A DNA stretch of 64,000 bases from CAIWHR01 sp963823215. GTDB lineage: Bacteria > Pseudomonadota > Gammaproteobacteria > Burkholderiales > Casimicrobiaceae. Below, one piece after another: positions 54,707 through 63,830 of this stretch (within the stretch, counting starts at the first letter, position 1; each line of letters starts with the position of its first letter). The translations under genes were made by a program, and so were the position numbers. The stretch covers positions 168,994 through 232,993 of the forward strand of contig CAWGKT010000015.1 of the NCBI GenBank assembly GCA_963823215.1. Reading direction: 5' to 3'. The notes below the pieces were generated by a model, which was given only the letters and a program-made list of their open reading frames with translations, ran no database searches and was not told the DNA's origin.

Positions 54707-57106
54707 TCATTGCGCCGGCAGCGTGAAGCTGAAGGTCGAGCCGGAGCCGACCTGACTCTTGACCCAGATCTTTCCGCCGTGGAGCTCGATAAACTTCCGC
54801 GAGATTGCGAGACCAAGCCCGGTACCCTCTACCTTCTTCGCTGCAGCCCCGACCTGCCGGAATTCTTCAAACACCGCCGCCTGATCCTCGGGTGCAATTC
54901 CCACCCCAGTGTCGGCCACCGAAATTTCGGCCTCATCGTTGTGCATGCCGGCTCGGACTGCGATCTGCCCACCCTCTGGGGTGAACTTCAACGCATTGGA
55001 CAGGAGATTCAACAGCACTTGCTTAACTTTCCGCTCGTCCGCACGGACTACCCCCAGGCGCTCGTCGATCGTGCGTTCCAGGGTAATTGCACGGCGGTGA
55101 GCCCGCTCCCGCACAAGCATCAGAGTGCTCTCAATCGCACTCGGCAAGTCGAAGTCTGTCGTCTCCAGTTCCATCCGTCCCGCCTCGATCTTGGACAGAT
55201 CGAGGATGTCGTTGATGAGGGACAGAAGATGCCGTCCCGATTCCAGAATGTCGCTCAGGTATTCCGCCTGCTTGTCGTTGATCTCGCCGAACATCCGCTC
55301 GGACAGAACTTCAGAGAAACCGATGATGGCGTTGAGCGGCGTCCGCAATTCGTGCGACATGTTGGCGAGGAATTCGCTCTTGTGCTGGCTCGCGGTCTCG
55401 AGCTGCCGGCTCTTGTCCTCGATCTCCCGGAAGAGGCGCGCATTCTGGATCGCCAGGGCCGACTGTGTGGCGAAGGTCTTCAGCAGCTCGATCACGTCCG
55501 GCGCGAATTCGCCGGCGCTCTTCCGATTGACGATCAGCCCGCCGAGAAGTCGATTCTCGCGCAGGAGTGGCACGGCCAGGAGCGACCGAGACCCCATTCG
55601 AATGAGGATGTCGCGGACGCGGCTCTGATAGCCGCTTTCGTCTACGATGTCGCGGATCTGCACCGGCTCGCCAGTCACCGCTAGCTGGCCTATCGCTCCC
55701 TCTCCTTTCGGGATAGGCGCAGCCCCGAGTGCCGCGACCAACTCATCGGGCAGATTGTCCGTGGCGTGCAGAGAAAACTCCTCATGCGTTTCGTCGTACT
55801 CGAAGATGGCTCCGCCGTCCATGCCGGCAAGTTGGTTGGCCCGGGAGACAATGGTCCGCAGCACCGTCTCCAAATCGAGCGTCGAGCTGACCGCCTGCCC
55901 AACTTCGCCCAAAGCCTTGAGCTCTCCGACCGACCGGGTCAGCTCCTTGAACAGCCGCACGTTCTCGACCGCGATCACCGCCTGGTCGGCGAAAGTCTGA
56001 AGCAGCGCGATCTGCTTGTCGGGAAATGGCCCGGGTTCCGGCCGGCCGACAGAGATGCCGCCGATCGTGCTGCCGTCACGCATCAGGGGAACGGCCAGGA
56101 CACTGCGGAAGTCTCCGGCGAGCGCCTGAGCCCTGTTCGCATACTCAGGGTCTTCGAGCACGTCCGGGATCTCGACCGTGCTGCCCATTAGGATGGCCCG
56201 CGTGGCTCCCGCTTCGCGGCTTGGTGGCCTCGGGAAACTAGCGCGTATCGCATCGGCCCCTCCCGGCCTCAGTTTGGCGAGGGCCGCCAGCCGAACCATC
56301 TCGCCGTCGAACGTCGTGACCAGCGCGGAACTGGCACCGCAGAGCTTCAGCGCGGCCGCCGCGATGGTGTCGAATACCGGCTGCACATCGGTCGGTGACC
56401 GGCTGATGACGCGCAGGATTTCGCTCGTCGCCGTCTGCTGCTCGAGCGCCTCCTTCGTTTCCTTGAAGAGGCGCACGTTCTCAATGGCGATCGCGGCTTG
56501 GCGGGCAAAAGTCTCTACCAGCGCGATCTGTTCAGGCGAGAACGCGCGAGGCTCCCGACGGAAAATAAAAATGACCCCGGACGCCCCGCCTTCGCGCATC
56601 AGTGGGACCGCGAGCACGGCCCGGAACCCCAGCTCCTGCTGCTTCACGCGCGGCGAATCCGGATATTCAGAGTCGAGCAGAGGCACGACGTCGGCGTGGT
56701 GGATGGTCTTGCAGTCGAGTACGGCACGGCCGATGACCATGCTTCTCGTCAGCGGCCAGGTTCGCTTCACCCCGCGCGAATCATCGCGCTCCTCGTCTGA
56801 GCCAGTGTCGGCCCAATAGGCGACGGTTGGGCGAAGCACATTCCCTTCGACGAGGAGCACTTGCGCAAATGACGCATCGCATAGGTGGGCCGCCCGCTCG
56901 GCGACGGCGGCGAGCACCGGCGTCACGTCGCCGGGCGAGCTCGAGATTACCCGGAGGATCTCGCTGATCGCGGCGTGCTGTTCCAACGCCTCCGTCAGGC
57001 GCTGCTTGTGCTGCAGGCCGGCAGTGGCCTCAACAGTCCGTGGTTTCCTGGCGACAGTTGGCCGTATTTCGACCTTGGCCTTTGCAGATTTCGCGCCCCG
57101 TTCCAT
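54707..57106 (-). CDS. Soluble sensor histidine kinase with three GAF domains
   Basis: 799 residues, no frameshift, no membrane segment. Three GAF domains are separated by short helical linkers (about 55-215, 230-395, 415-575). Two begin with the linker SEILRVISSSPGDVTPV / SEILRVISRSPTDVQPV. Each ends with FA.QAAIAIENVRLF-like helices. HisKA follows with the phospho-His motif FLANMSHELRTPLNAIIGFS. The HATPase shows the N box LLNLLSNALKFTPEGG, G1 VADTGVGIAPED and G2 GTGLGLAISRKF. No receiver domain or cognate regulator gene is adjacent, so it is an orphan kinase. The ligand is unknown. Confidence 0.93.
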   Translation of the reverse strand: MERGAKSAKAKVEIRPTVARKPRTVEATAGLQHKQRLTEALEQHAAISEILRVISSSPGDVTPVLAAVAERAAHLCDASFAQVLLVEGNVLRPTVAYWADTGSDEERDDSRGVKRTWPLTRSMVIGRAVLDCKTIHHADVVPLLDSEYPDSPRVKQQELGFRAVLAVPLMREGGASGVIFIFRREPRAFSPEQIALVETFARQAAIAIENVRLFKETKEALEQQTATSEILRVISRSPTDVQPVFDTIAAAALKLCGASSALVTTFDGEMVRLAALAKLRPGGADAIRASFPRPPSREAGATRAILMGSTVEIPDVLEDPEYANRAQALAGDFRSVLAVPLMRDGSTIGGISVGRPEPGPFPDKQIALLQTFADQAVIAVENVRLFKELTRSVGELKALGEVGQAVSSTLDLETVLRTIVSRANQLAGMDGGAIFEYDETHEEFSLHATDNLPDELVAALGAAPIPKGEGAIGQLAVTGEPVQIRDIVDESGYQSRVRDILIRMGSRSLLAVPLLRENRLLGGLIVNRKSAGEFAPDVIELLKTFATQSALAIQNARLFREIEDKSRQLETASQHKSEFLANMSHELRTPLNAIIGFSEVLSERMFGEINDKQAEYLSDILESGRHLLSLINDILDLSKIEAGRMELETTDFDLPSAIESTLMLVRERAHRRAITLERTIDERLGVVRADERKVKQVLLNLLSNALKFTPEGGQIAVRAGMHNDEAEISVADTGVGIAPEDQAAVFEEFRQVGAAAKKVEGTGLGLAISRKFIELHGGKIWVKSQVGSGSTFSFTLPAQ

Positions 57107-57361
57107 CAGCCCTCCTTGCCACTCCTAGGCGCTACAACAGTGCAGCGACCAACAATAGCCTACGCCGCCAGAGCGTTTCGAGGAAGGTCGTGCGCTCTGT
57201 GGCGGGGGCCCCCTACATGCATGCCCCGAACGGGGCGCGAAGGAAAAGCCTGCAACGCCAGTCAGTGGAAATGACTGATTTAGAGCGGCGCGTATGACGA
57301 CTTCGGATCAACAGCGCCATCGAACGTCCGCTATCAGTGGCTTTGCTATAGGGCTGCTCAT

Positions 57362-58439
57362 GGCCGAGGCCGTGTAAAAACACCCGTAAACATTCGGAGT
57401 TGAGCGATGATGACGAGCCCAACTTTGGAGGGTCTGCGCGGACCGTTTTCGCGTTCCTGTAACCGGTAAGAGGCGGATACGCAGTTTTGGTGGCGTAGGC
57501 GGCCGAGGACGTCCGTTTTTCGGGCGAAATACGAGCCTTTGCGGCTCAAGCGCTCATCGCGCGCATCATCACGCCAATGCCCAGGATGCGCATCACGCGC
57601 TTCAGGTTATAGGCCAGGACGTGCAGACTCATCTCGGTGCGCACGCGCGGCAGCGTCTTCATCAAGAAGTGGGTCCACCCCATCCAGGCCTTGATCGTGC
57701 CGAACGGGTGCTCGACCGTTTGTCGTCGCACTCGCATCATCTCGGGCTGCCGATCCAGCCGCAGCTGCATCGCCTCGAGCACCGCTTCATGTTCCCAGCG
57801 CGCAATGCGCCGATAGGGACTCGGCGTGCAGCGCGCCTTGAGCGGACACCGGGGGCAAGCCGAGGACCAGTACTTGTGCAAGGTCAAGCCGGCCTCGATG
57901 GTGGTAAAGCGTTTGATGGCCCGTTGCCCCGCTGGGCAGCGGTACTCATCGTCTGCGGCGATGTAGATGAAGTCCTGCTTGTCGAAACGACCCTCCGCCT
58001 TGCTGTTGGAGGTCATCGACTTGGGCACCAGCGGCGTGATCCCGGCCGCGTCGCATTGCCGGATCTGCTCGCTCTTAAAGTAGCCGCGGTCGGCCACCAC
58101 GGTCAGATCGTCGATGCCCGTGGCCGCGCGCGCCTGTTCGGCCATCGGTGTCAGCTGTTCGCGATCGATCCCCGCGGTGACGACTTCGTGCGCCACGATC
58201 AGATGGTGCTTGGTATCCACCGCCGTCTGCACGTTGTAGCCAACGATGCCCCCATCCCGGCTCTTCATCGAGCGCGCATCGGGGTCGGTCAGGGGCAACT
58301 GTTGATCGGGGCTGGCGAGCATTTGCGCCTCGAGCATTTTGAGCCGCTGCATCTGCTCCTTCAGGGCCGCGATCTTCTCTTGCAGCCGGCCCTTCTTCAA
58401 CTCCGCCACTTCGGAACCTCCGCGTACACGGCCTCGGCC
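57362..58439 (-). mobile_element. IS1182-family element, internally deleted copy
   Basis: Both ends are present: GGCCGAGGCCGTGTAAAAAC at 57362 and its (4-T-shortened) complement ending at 58439. Relative to the full copy at 59854-61552 it lacks 617 bases (equivalent to 59883-60499) and four T residues at one end. 1699-617-4 gives exactly its 1078 bp. The surviving transposase part (from EVAELKKGRLQEKIAALKEQ onward, about 282 codons) is intact but has no start of its own. Only a few base differences separate the copies. No target duplication is seen. Confidence 0.92.
57546..58413 (-). pseudogene. Truncated IS1182 transposase
   Basis: C-terminal 60 percent of the transposase encoded at 59938-61368, beginning SEVAELKKGRLQEKIAALKE. 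It retains VADRGYFKSEQIRQCDAAGI and HPFGTIKAWMGWTHFLMKTL but lacks the N-terminal domain and first catalytic Asp (AIDGSKFK). One residue difference seen (QQLPLTDP instead of QQLSLTDP). Confidence 0.9.
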
Positions 58440-58627
58440 GGTCAGAGCCATCCACCGCGCTGAACCGAGCGGCCGCTGGGCGACGCACACCGGTCATCTG
58501 GTCGCAAAGGGTCGCTGTAGATCGTAGACCCGCCACTCATCACCACGGGGCGGGCGGCCGTGTCCGACCCAAAGCTGCCAGTCGATCTCCTCCGAAGCAG
58601 CCGTTCGACGAAGCAGATCGGCTACGC

Positions 58628-59179
58628 CTAACGACTCCCGACGCCAAGACGCGCGTTCGCTTCTTCAAAGGCCCGCTTCGTGTGTTCCATGTTGAAGGGC
58701 CGCTCGTCCAACGTCTTTGGATCCCATTCGCTGCGTGGCGTTGCAAAGAAATCGCCACCGTATACATGGATGGCCCCGGTAATCTGTTCAAGCGGATTTG
58801 TCACCGCATGAATTATCGCCGCGCCGAGAGGAGCGACATCCTTCGCGTTCAGCTCTTTACTTCCATGTTGCTCAAGGCCTCGATCGGCCCGACGGAAGAA
58901 AGTATTCTGCTCGCGCCCCGTATAGATCCCGATGACGGCCCACATGCGATGATCATGCGGCTTGAATTCCATGCGCGGCCCCCAACAGATGTTGAGGATG
59001 GTCAAGTCATCTGCCTTGTAGATCGTTTCAATGCCAGCGCGTTTCGGCTCGCCAATCATGCGCATCAGTTGCAAAGGCTCGCCTACGGCCCGCGCGACGA
59101 GCTCCCGGACCACGGCTTGGGCGTCCTTTCCCTTGATTGCGGCGCGGCAATCTTCGATAAAATCTTCCTTGTCAAACAT
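58628..59179 (-). CDS. Double-stranded beta-helix (cupin-fold) metal-dependent protein, COG5553-like
   Basis: 183 residues, start MFDKEDFIEDCRAAIKGKDA. The beta-helix core has metal-binding MEFKPHDHRMWAVIGIYTGR (HDH) and a downstream His in LGAAIIHAVTNPLEQITGAI, then HVYGGDFFATPRSEWDPKTL. Relatives resemble thiol dioxygenases but are uncharacterised. It lies 19 bases after the HAD gene on the same strand, forming a two-gene operon held between the two IS1182 copies. Confidence 0.85.
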   Translation of the reverse strand: MFDKEDFIEDCRAAIKGKDAQAVVRELVARAVGEPLQLMRMIGEPKRAGIETIYKADDLTILNICWGPRMEFKPHDHRMWAVIGIYTGREQNTFFRRADRGLEQHGSKELNAKDVAPLGAAIIHAVTNPLEQITGAIHVYGGDFFATPRSEWDPKTLDERPFNMEHTKRAFEEANARLGVGSR

Positions 59180-59198
59180 GGCCAGTCCCCGCGGAGCA

Positions 59199-59687
59199 TT
59201 AGAAACGAAGGGTGGCTTTACAACTCTTCGGCTCAAGCAATAGATCCAAGGCTTGCTCGGAGCCATGGACAAGAATATTGGCGTTGAGAATCGCGTCAAG
59301 CGCGCAACCCTCTCCGTTGTCGACAGCCACTGCGAGACCTCCCGCGTCGCGCACAGTTTTCAGCAGCAGCCGATCCATATTTCCATTGCCGAATGCCGCC
59401 ACATGCTTCGGCTCATACTTCAGGATGAACCGTTGCTTTTCCTTGTCGTTACGTCGCTTGTCGTCGTCCAGAAAATGCAGCTCGACGGGCAGTCGCGCAA
59501 GTTCGCGGCGTGCGGTACCAAAGGTGTCCACGGTGAGAACGTGGACATCGACCAGCTTGGCAAGTCGTGCGAGGCGAGTTCTGACAGTCCTCCTCACGAC
59601 CCCTTTGAAGGAGTGTGTGCCGGTATAGTCGGTCACGACCCGACGTACTTCGAGCGGTCCAAAACCGGGGATCATGAGCTTAATCAT
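59199..59687 (-). CDS. HAD-superfamily soluble P-type ATPase-like phosphatase (COG4087-like)
   Basis: 162 residues, start MIKLMIPGFGPLEVRRVVTD with GGAGGG upstream. The nucleophile motif is DYTGTHS (P-type ATPase DKTGT-like), motif II is VHVLTVDTFGTARRELARLP, and the terminal HAD acid is in VAAFGNGNMDRLLLKTVRDA. No membrane segments; the size fits free-standing soluble HAD proteins of unknown substrate. Upstream and same-strand with the beta-helix gene. The promoter is presumably in 59688-59853, next to the IS end. Confidence 0.87.
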   Translation of the reverse strand: MIKLMIPGFGPLEVRRVVTDYTGTHSFKGVVRRTVRTRLARLAKLVDVHVLTVDTFGTARRELARLPVELHFLDDDKRRNDKEKQRFILKYEPKHVAAFGNGNMDRLLLKTVRDAGGLAVAVDNGEGCALDAILNANILVHGSEQALDLLLEPKSCKATLRF

Positions 59688-59853
59688 CTCGCCCTCCGCC
59701 CGTATTCGGCCAAACGACGCATATGGAGTGTTAGAGAGTCCCCGACAGACCGGGACCGGTGCCGCGTCAAATACTACGCCCTTCCGTGCGGCTCGTAGCC
59801 GTGAAGTACCGACCAATGACCGGAATGGCGCGCAATACGCTAAGTCTGCTATT

Positions 59854-61552
59854 GGCCGAGGCCGTGTAAAAACGCGGAGGTTGCCTCTATCGAAAAGTTG
59901 CCTATATTGAGGAAAGAGATTTCTTCGAGGTGGCAACATGAAGCGATTCATCGAAGGCGAGGACCGAAGCCAGGTGACCTTGCTGCCGGCGTGTCTTGAC
60001 GACTACGTTGAAGCCGAGAATCCGGTGCGCGTGGTCGAAGTCTTCGTTGATGGGCTCGACCTGGGCGAACTCGGCTTTGTGGGGGTTGCCCCGGCGGCGA
60101 CGGGTCGGCCGGCGTACCACCCGGCGGTGCTGCTGAAGCTCTACATCTACGGCTACCTGAACCGGATCCAGTCGAGCCGCCGCCTGGAGCGGGAGGCGCA
60201 GCGCAACGTTGAGCTGATGTGGCTGACCGGACGGTTGATGCCGGACTTCAAGACCATTGCCAACTTCCGCAAAGACAACGGGCCGGCGATCCGCAAGGTA
60301 TGTCGCCAGTTCGTCGTGCTGTGTCGCCAGCTCAATCTGTTCAGCGAGGCGATCGTGGCCATCGACGGCAGCAAGTTCAAGGCGGTGAACAACCGGGACA
60401 AGAATTTCACGCCGGCCAAGATGCAGCGGCGGCTGGCGCAGATCGAAGAGAGCATCGCGCGCTACCTGACTGATATGGACACGGCCGACCGGGCCGAGCC
60501 CGAAGTGGCGGAGTTGAAGAAGGGCCGGCTGCAAGAGAAGATCGCGGCCCTGAAGGAGCAGATGCAGCGGCTCAAAATGCTCGAGGCGCAAATGCTGGCC
60601 AGCCCCGATCAACAGCTGTCCCTGACCGACCCCGATGCGCGCTCGATGAAGAGCCGGGATGGGGGCATCGTTGGCTACAACGTGCAGACGGCGGTGGATA
60701 CCAAGCACCATCTGATCGTGGCGCACGAAGTCGTCACCGCGGGGATCGATCGCGAACAGCTGACACCGATGGCCGAACAGGCGCGCGCGGCCACGGGCAT
60801 CGACGATCTGACCGTGGTGGCCGACCGCGGCTACTTTAAGAGCGAGCAGATCCGGCAATGCGACGCGGCCGGGATCACGCCGCTGGTGCCCAAGTCGATG
60901 ACCTCCAACAGCAAGGCGGAGGGTCGTTTCGACAAGCAGGACTTCATCTACATCGCCGCAGACGATGAGTACCGCTGCCCAGCGGGGCAACGGGCCATCA
61001 AACGCTTTACCACCATCGAGGCCGGCTTGACCTTGCACAAGTACTGGTCCTCGGCTTGCCCCCGGTGTCCGCTCAAGGCGCGCTGCACGCCGAGTCCCTA
61101 TCGGCGCATTGCGCGCTGGGAACATGAAGCGGTGCTCGAGGCGATGCAGCTGCGGCTGGATCGGCAGCCCGAGATGATGCGAGTGCGACGACAAACGGTC
61201 GAGCACCCGTTCGGCACGATCAAGGCCTGGATGGGGTGGACCCACTTCTTGATGAAGACGCTGCCGCGCGTGCGCACCGAGATGAGTCTGCACGTCCTGG
61301 CCTATAACCTGAAGCGCGTGATGCGCATCCTGGGCATTGGCGTGATGATGCGCGCGATGAGCGCTTGAGCCGCAAAGGCTCGTATTTCGCCCGAAAAACG
61401 GACGTCCTCGGCCGCCTACGCCACCAAAACTGCGTATCCGCCTCTTACCGGTTACAGGAACGCGAAAACGGTCCGCGCAGACCCTCCAAAGTTGGGCTCG
61501 TCATCATCGCTCAACTCCGAATGTTTACGGGTGTTTTTACACGGCCTCGGCC
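59854..61552 (+). mobile_element. IS1182-family insertion sequence, full length (1699 bp)
   Basis: Terminal inverted repeats GGCCGAGGCCGTGTAAAAAC (59854-59873) and its perfect complement (61533-61552) bracket one transposase gene. The flanks (GCTATT / GAAAGT) do not show a target duplication. It is inverted relative to the deleted copy at 57362-58439. Confidence 0.95.
59938..61368 (+). CDS. IS1182-family transposase
   Basis: 476 residues: MKRFIEGEDRSQVTLLPACL, DUF772-type N-terminus TGRPAYHPAVLLKLYIYGYL, NRIQSSRRLEREAQRNVELM, WLTGRLMPDFKTIANFRKDN. The DDE core has first Asp in VAIDGSKFKAVNN, second in VVADRGYFKSEQI and Glu in RQTVEHPFGTIKAWMGW. A coiled insert (KKGRLQEKIAALKEQMQRLK) is usual for IS1182. 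Frame intact, so probably active or recently so. Confidence 0.95.
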   Translation: MKRFIEGEDRSQVTLLPACLDDYVEAENPVRVVEVFVDGLDLGELGFVGVAPAATGRPAYHPAVLLKLYIYGYLNRIQSSRRLEREAQRNVELMWLTGRLMPDFKTIANFRKDNGPAIRKVCRQFVVLCRQLNLFSEAIVAIDGSKFKAVNNRDKNFTPAKMQRRLAQIEESIARYLTDMDTADRAEPEVAELKKGRLQEKIAALKEQMQRLKMLEAQMLASPDQQLSLTDPDARSMKSRDGGIVGYNVQTAVDTKHHLIVAHEVVTAGIDREQLTPMAEQARAATGIDDLTVVADRGYFKSEQIRQCDAAGITPLVPKSMTSNSKAEGRFDKQDFIYIAADDEYRCPAGQRAIKRFTTIEAGLTLHKYWSSACPRCPLKARCTPSPYRRIARWEHEAVLEAMQLRLDRQPEMMRVRRQTVEHPFGTIKAWMGWTHFLMKTLPRVRTEMSLHVLAYNLKRVMRILGIGVMMRAMSA

Positions 61553-61669
61553 GAAAGTGCCCGCTGATGATCGAGGATTGAGCGTCCGTTTTCGCATCGT
61601 ATTGCTGCCGTTGAGCCGTTACGTCGTCCCTGCTGGTACGTGTACTCGTCGACGGAGATCGGCGTCGAG

Positions 61670-62219
61670 CTAAGGCGCGATGCTCAGCGCCAGCGCCCTC
61701 TTCAGGGCCTCCATCGTGGGCCACCCATAGACTAGCGCACGCGCGCGCCCACCTCCGGCCGTATCGACAACCTCGGCGTGCAAGCGCACGGCGCCGAGCC
61801 GTTCGTAGAACCGGCAGGCGCCCGCATTCGCTTCGTACACCCAGAGGATACAGGCCGGCGGCCGTTCCCGCTTCCGCAAGCTGGGCGACCAGCTCGCGCA
61901 TCAGGCTGCGGCCAAGACCATGTCCCTTGTGCTCGGGAAGGACGTGCAGGTTGTCGAGCATCGAGCCCCAGCGCTCATCGTCGTCGCGACCGGCAAACCC
62001 GAATCCGACCGGAGTGCCGTCTTGCAGCGCGAGCACGCCGACATCGCGTTCGGTGGGCGCGGACAGGCGGTGGCGCCAGTGCGCGAGGCGATCGGCGTCG
62101 ATATCGTGGTCAAGATACTCGTCGGGCAGGATGCCCCGGTAGGCGCTTCGCCAGCTCGTCGCGTGGATGCGAGCGATGGTCGTGGCGTCGGGCGCAACGA
62201 TGGGGCGGTAGGTCACCAT
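61670..62219 (-). CDS. GNAT acetyltransferase, one frameshift
   Basis: Starts MVTYRPIVAPDATTIARIHA and TSWRSAYRGILPDEYLDHDI, a pattern typical of this GNAT group. The acetyl-CoA loop is LDNLHVLPEHKGHGLGRSLM. Near 61862 the frame changes to CILWVYEANAGACRFYERLG, GAVRLHAEVVDTAGGGRARA and LVYGWPTMEALKRALALSIA. About 183 residues when joined. It begins 117 bases beyond the IS1182 end. Substrate unknown. Confidence 0.85.
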
Positions 62220-62723
62220 GTCACGGATTATCGCGCGCGGTGGTCCGACCTTGAAGGTGCGTTGGAAGCGTTGGAAGTTCGCGGCGACCGTGGCCTCGTA
62301 ACGGTGGACGGCCCGCGTTCGGCGGCGTGCGACGCAACCGGTGCTCAGTCCGAAGTACCTCGAGCTGCAGTACGGAGCCTTAATCACCCAGTTCTCATTG
62401 CTAAGGATTTCGTACCAAGCACTTCGTACGCAGCCCGAGCCAGCTTCGAATTCGTGCTTTATGCCCAGGACGACGTGTGTAGGACCTCGAGCCGATCGTC
62501 GCGACGGCCTCGGACGTATTGCAGCCATTGCTGGGGGCGAAGCGAACTGGTGCTTTCGACCGACTCCAGCCGTTGCGCCTGACAGAGACCGGACATTCAA
62601 CGGCGATCGCTCGAGACGTTCGGCCACCGAATCACCTCGTCCGCGCGCTGCGTTCCAGCAGTTCGAGACGGGCGCGCTGGAATGTTCTAATCTAGCACCG
62701 CTTGACTCCATCGAGGAGACTGC
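62220..62723. repeat. Gap with GTAC-type degenerate repeats
   Basis: 504 bp. About 62345-62445 contains GAAGTACCTCGAGCTGCAGT and TTCGTACCAAGCACTTCGTA, similar in kind to 34022-34200. The rest shows no gene. Confidence 0.5.
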
Positions 62724-63050
62724 GTGACCACTCGCCGTGAAGCTCTGCTGGCGCTCCCGCTCCTATGCAGCGCTCTGCACGCGGGTGCGCAGACATCGAG
62801 GTCAAGCGCGCAACGGCGTATAGCCTTCCTCTACGAAGGTAATTCTGCCGACACGGAGAATAGAGAGAAGACTTTCTTGGCCGCAATGAGCCGGCTCGGG
62901 TGGGTCGGTGACAAGAACATTGCCGTCGAGCGAGCTTTCGCAAACGAAGATAGCGCCCGACTCGCGAGACTGGTGGAGGAATTGATCCGAAAGCGCGTCG
63001 AGGTCTTTGTGGCCCTCGGGAATAGTGCGCCAACGGCGGTTGCGCGCGGG
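62724..63050 (+). pseudogene. Truncated ABC substrate-binding protein (PF04392-like)
   Basis: GTG start with GAGGAG upstream. MTTRREALLALPLLCSALHA signal peptide, then RRIAFLYEGNSADTENREKT, FLAAMSRLGWVGDKNIAVER, AFANEDSARLARLVEELIRK and VEVFVALGNSAPTAVAR. Similarity to the family ends there, about 105 residues in of the usual 320. The following sequence to 63302 stays open but does not resemble the family. Ribosome site and signal are intact, so a short secreted fragment might still be made. Confidence 0.7.
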
Positions 63051-63218
63051 CCGTTCAGCGACATCCCCCCGGCCAACCTTAACGGCTGCTCTCGCGGCAT
63101 TGCTGTCGTTGGCAGTGCCAAGCGCAACGCCAACAAAGGGTCGATCTCGGTCCTCGCATCGACGGTGCGTCAACTTGATCGGACGCTGTCCACCAGGTCG
63201 AATTCCGATTGGGACAGG

Positions 63219-63512
63219 CTAGCCGCCACCGCGTCTCGTGTACAAGTCAAAATAGGCGAGGAAATCGTCGCGTGCCAGCTCGTCCAGGCCGCGGAAACAT
63301 AAGGTGATGCCGAGCACGGGAAGTGCAACCAGTCCCATGCGGCGCGGCGGCTTCTCTTCGAGGGAGATCTGCACCCGGCCGCCATGGGTAATGACCGTCA
63401 CCTTGTCCCCGTCGACCTGGAATGAGGCCTGGCGCGTCGCGCCAGGCAGCCAGCCCATGAACTCGGCGCGCGTGCAGCCCATGTCACGATGCAATTGAAA
63501 CGGTTCGGGCAC
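63219..63512 (-). CDS. Conserved small protein next to MoaD-like gene
   Basis: 97 residues from a GTG whose AGGAG overlaps the MoaD stop codon: PEPFQLHRDMGCTRAEFMGW, LPGATRQASFQVDGDKVTVI, THGGRVQISLEEKPPRRMGL and VALPVLGITLCFRGLDELAR. I recognise it as a type of small protein encoded beside MoaD homologues in aldehyde-oxidoreductase clusters, but its biochemical role is not known to me. The coupled start implies it is made with the MoaD homologue. Confidence 0.75.
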   Translation of the reverse strand: MPEPFQLHRDMGCTRAEFMGWLPGATRQASFQVDGDKVTVITHGGRVQISLEEKPPRRMGLVALPVLGITLCFRGLDELARDDFLAYFDLYTRRGGG

Positions 63513-63518
63513 GTGCTC

Positions 63519-63785
63519 CTACCCGCCCGCGATGGGAGGCCACACGGCCAGCGCATCGCCGGAGCGCAGCGGGTGAGTCACGCGCGCCGCCCTGGGGACG
63601 AAGATGCCGTTCACCAGCACCAGGTGGGCCATCCCGGGCGGCACATGGAATTGATCAATCACCATTTGCACCGTGGTGCCATCCGCCACGTCGATCGGAA
63701 GCTCGTTGTAGACGCGCACCCTGCCGTTCATCTCGTGCGGAAGGTAGTCGCTCAGCATGGCGAACAGCTTGACGGTGATGTCCAC
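63519..63785 (-). CDS. MoaD/ThiS-family sulfur carrier
   Basis: 88 residues from a GTG with GGAG nine bases upstream: VDITVKLFAMLSDYLPHEMN, VADGTTVQMVIDQFHVPPGM, AHLVLVNGIFVPRAARVTHP, LRSGDALAVWPPIAGG. The ubiquitin-like fold and C-terminal Gly-Gly are those of MoaD, the sulfur donor for molybdopterin. A second, specialised MoaD is typical for tungsten or molybdenum aldehyde oxidoreductase operons. Lies 45 bases after the flavoprotein gene. Confidence 0.92.
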   Translation of the reverse strand: MDITVKLFAMLSDYLPHEMNGRVRVYNELPIDVADGTTVQMVIDQFHVPPGMAHLVLVNGIFVPRAARVTHPLRSGDALAVWPPIAGG

Positions 63786-63830
63786 GGCCACGCTCCACTT
63801 TACCGCAATCTGAAACGCCAACGGGGGTAC

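Noticed and set aside
57362..61552. Target-site duplications for the IS1182 copies
   Set aside because: Flanking bases at the four ends were compared directly and in swapped combinations; no convincing duplicate was found.
63050..63218. Stretch encoding ALAALLSLAVPSATPTKGRSRSSHRR in one frame
   Set aside because: It reminds me of a short hypothetical peptide seen in environmental betaproteobacteria, possibly a dispersed element, but this is unverified memory and nothing in the sequence supports a gene.
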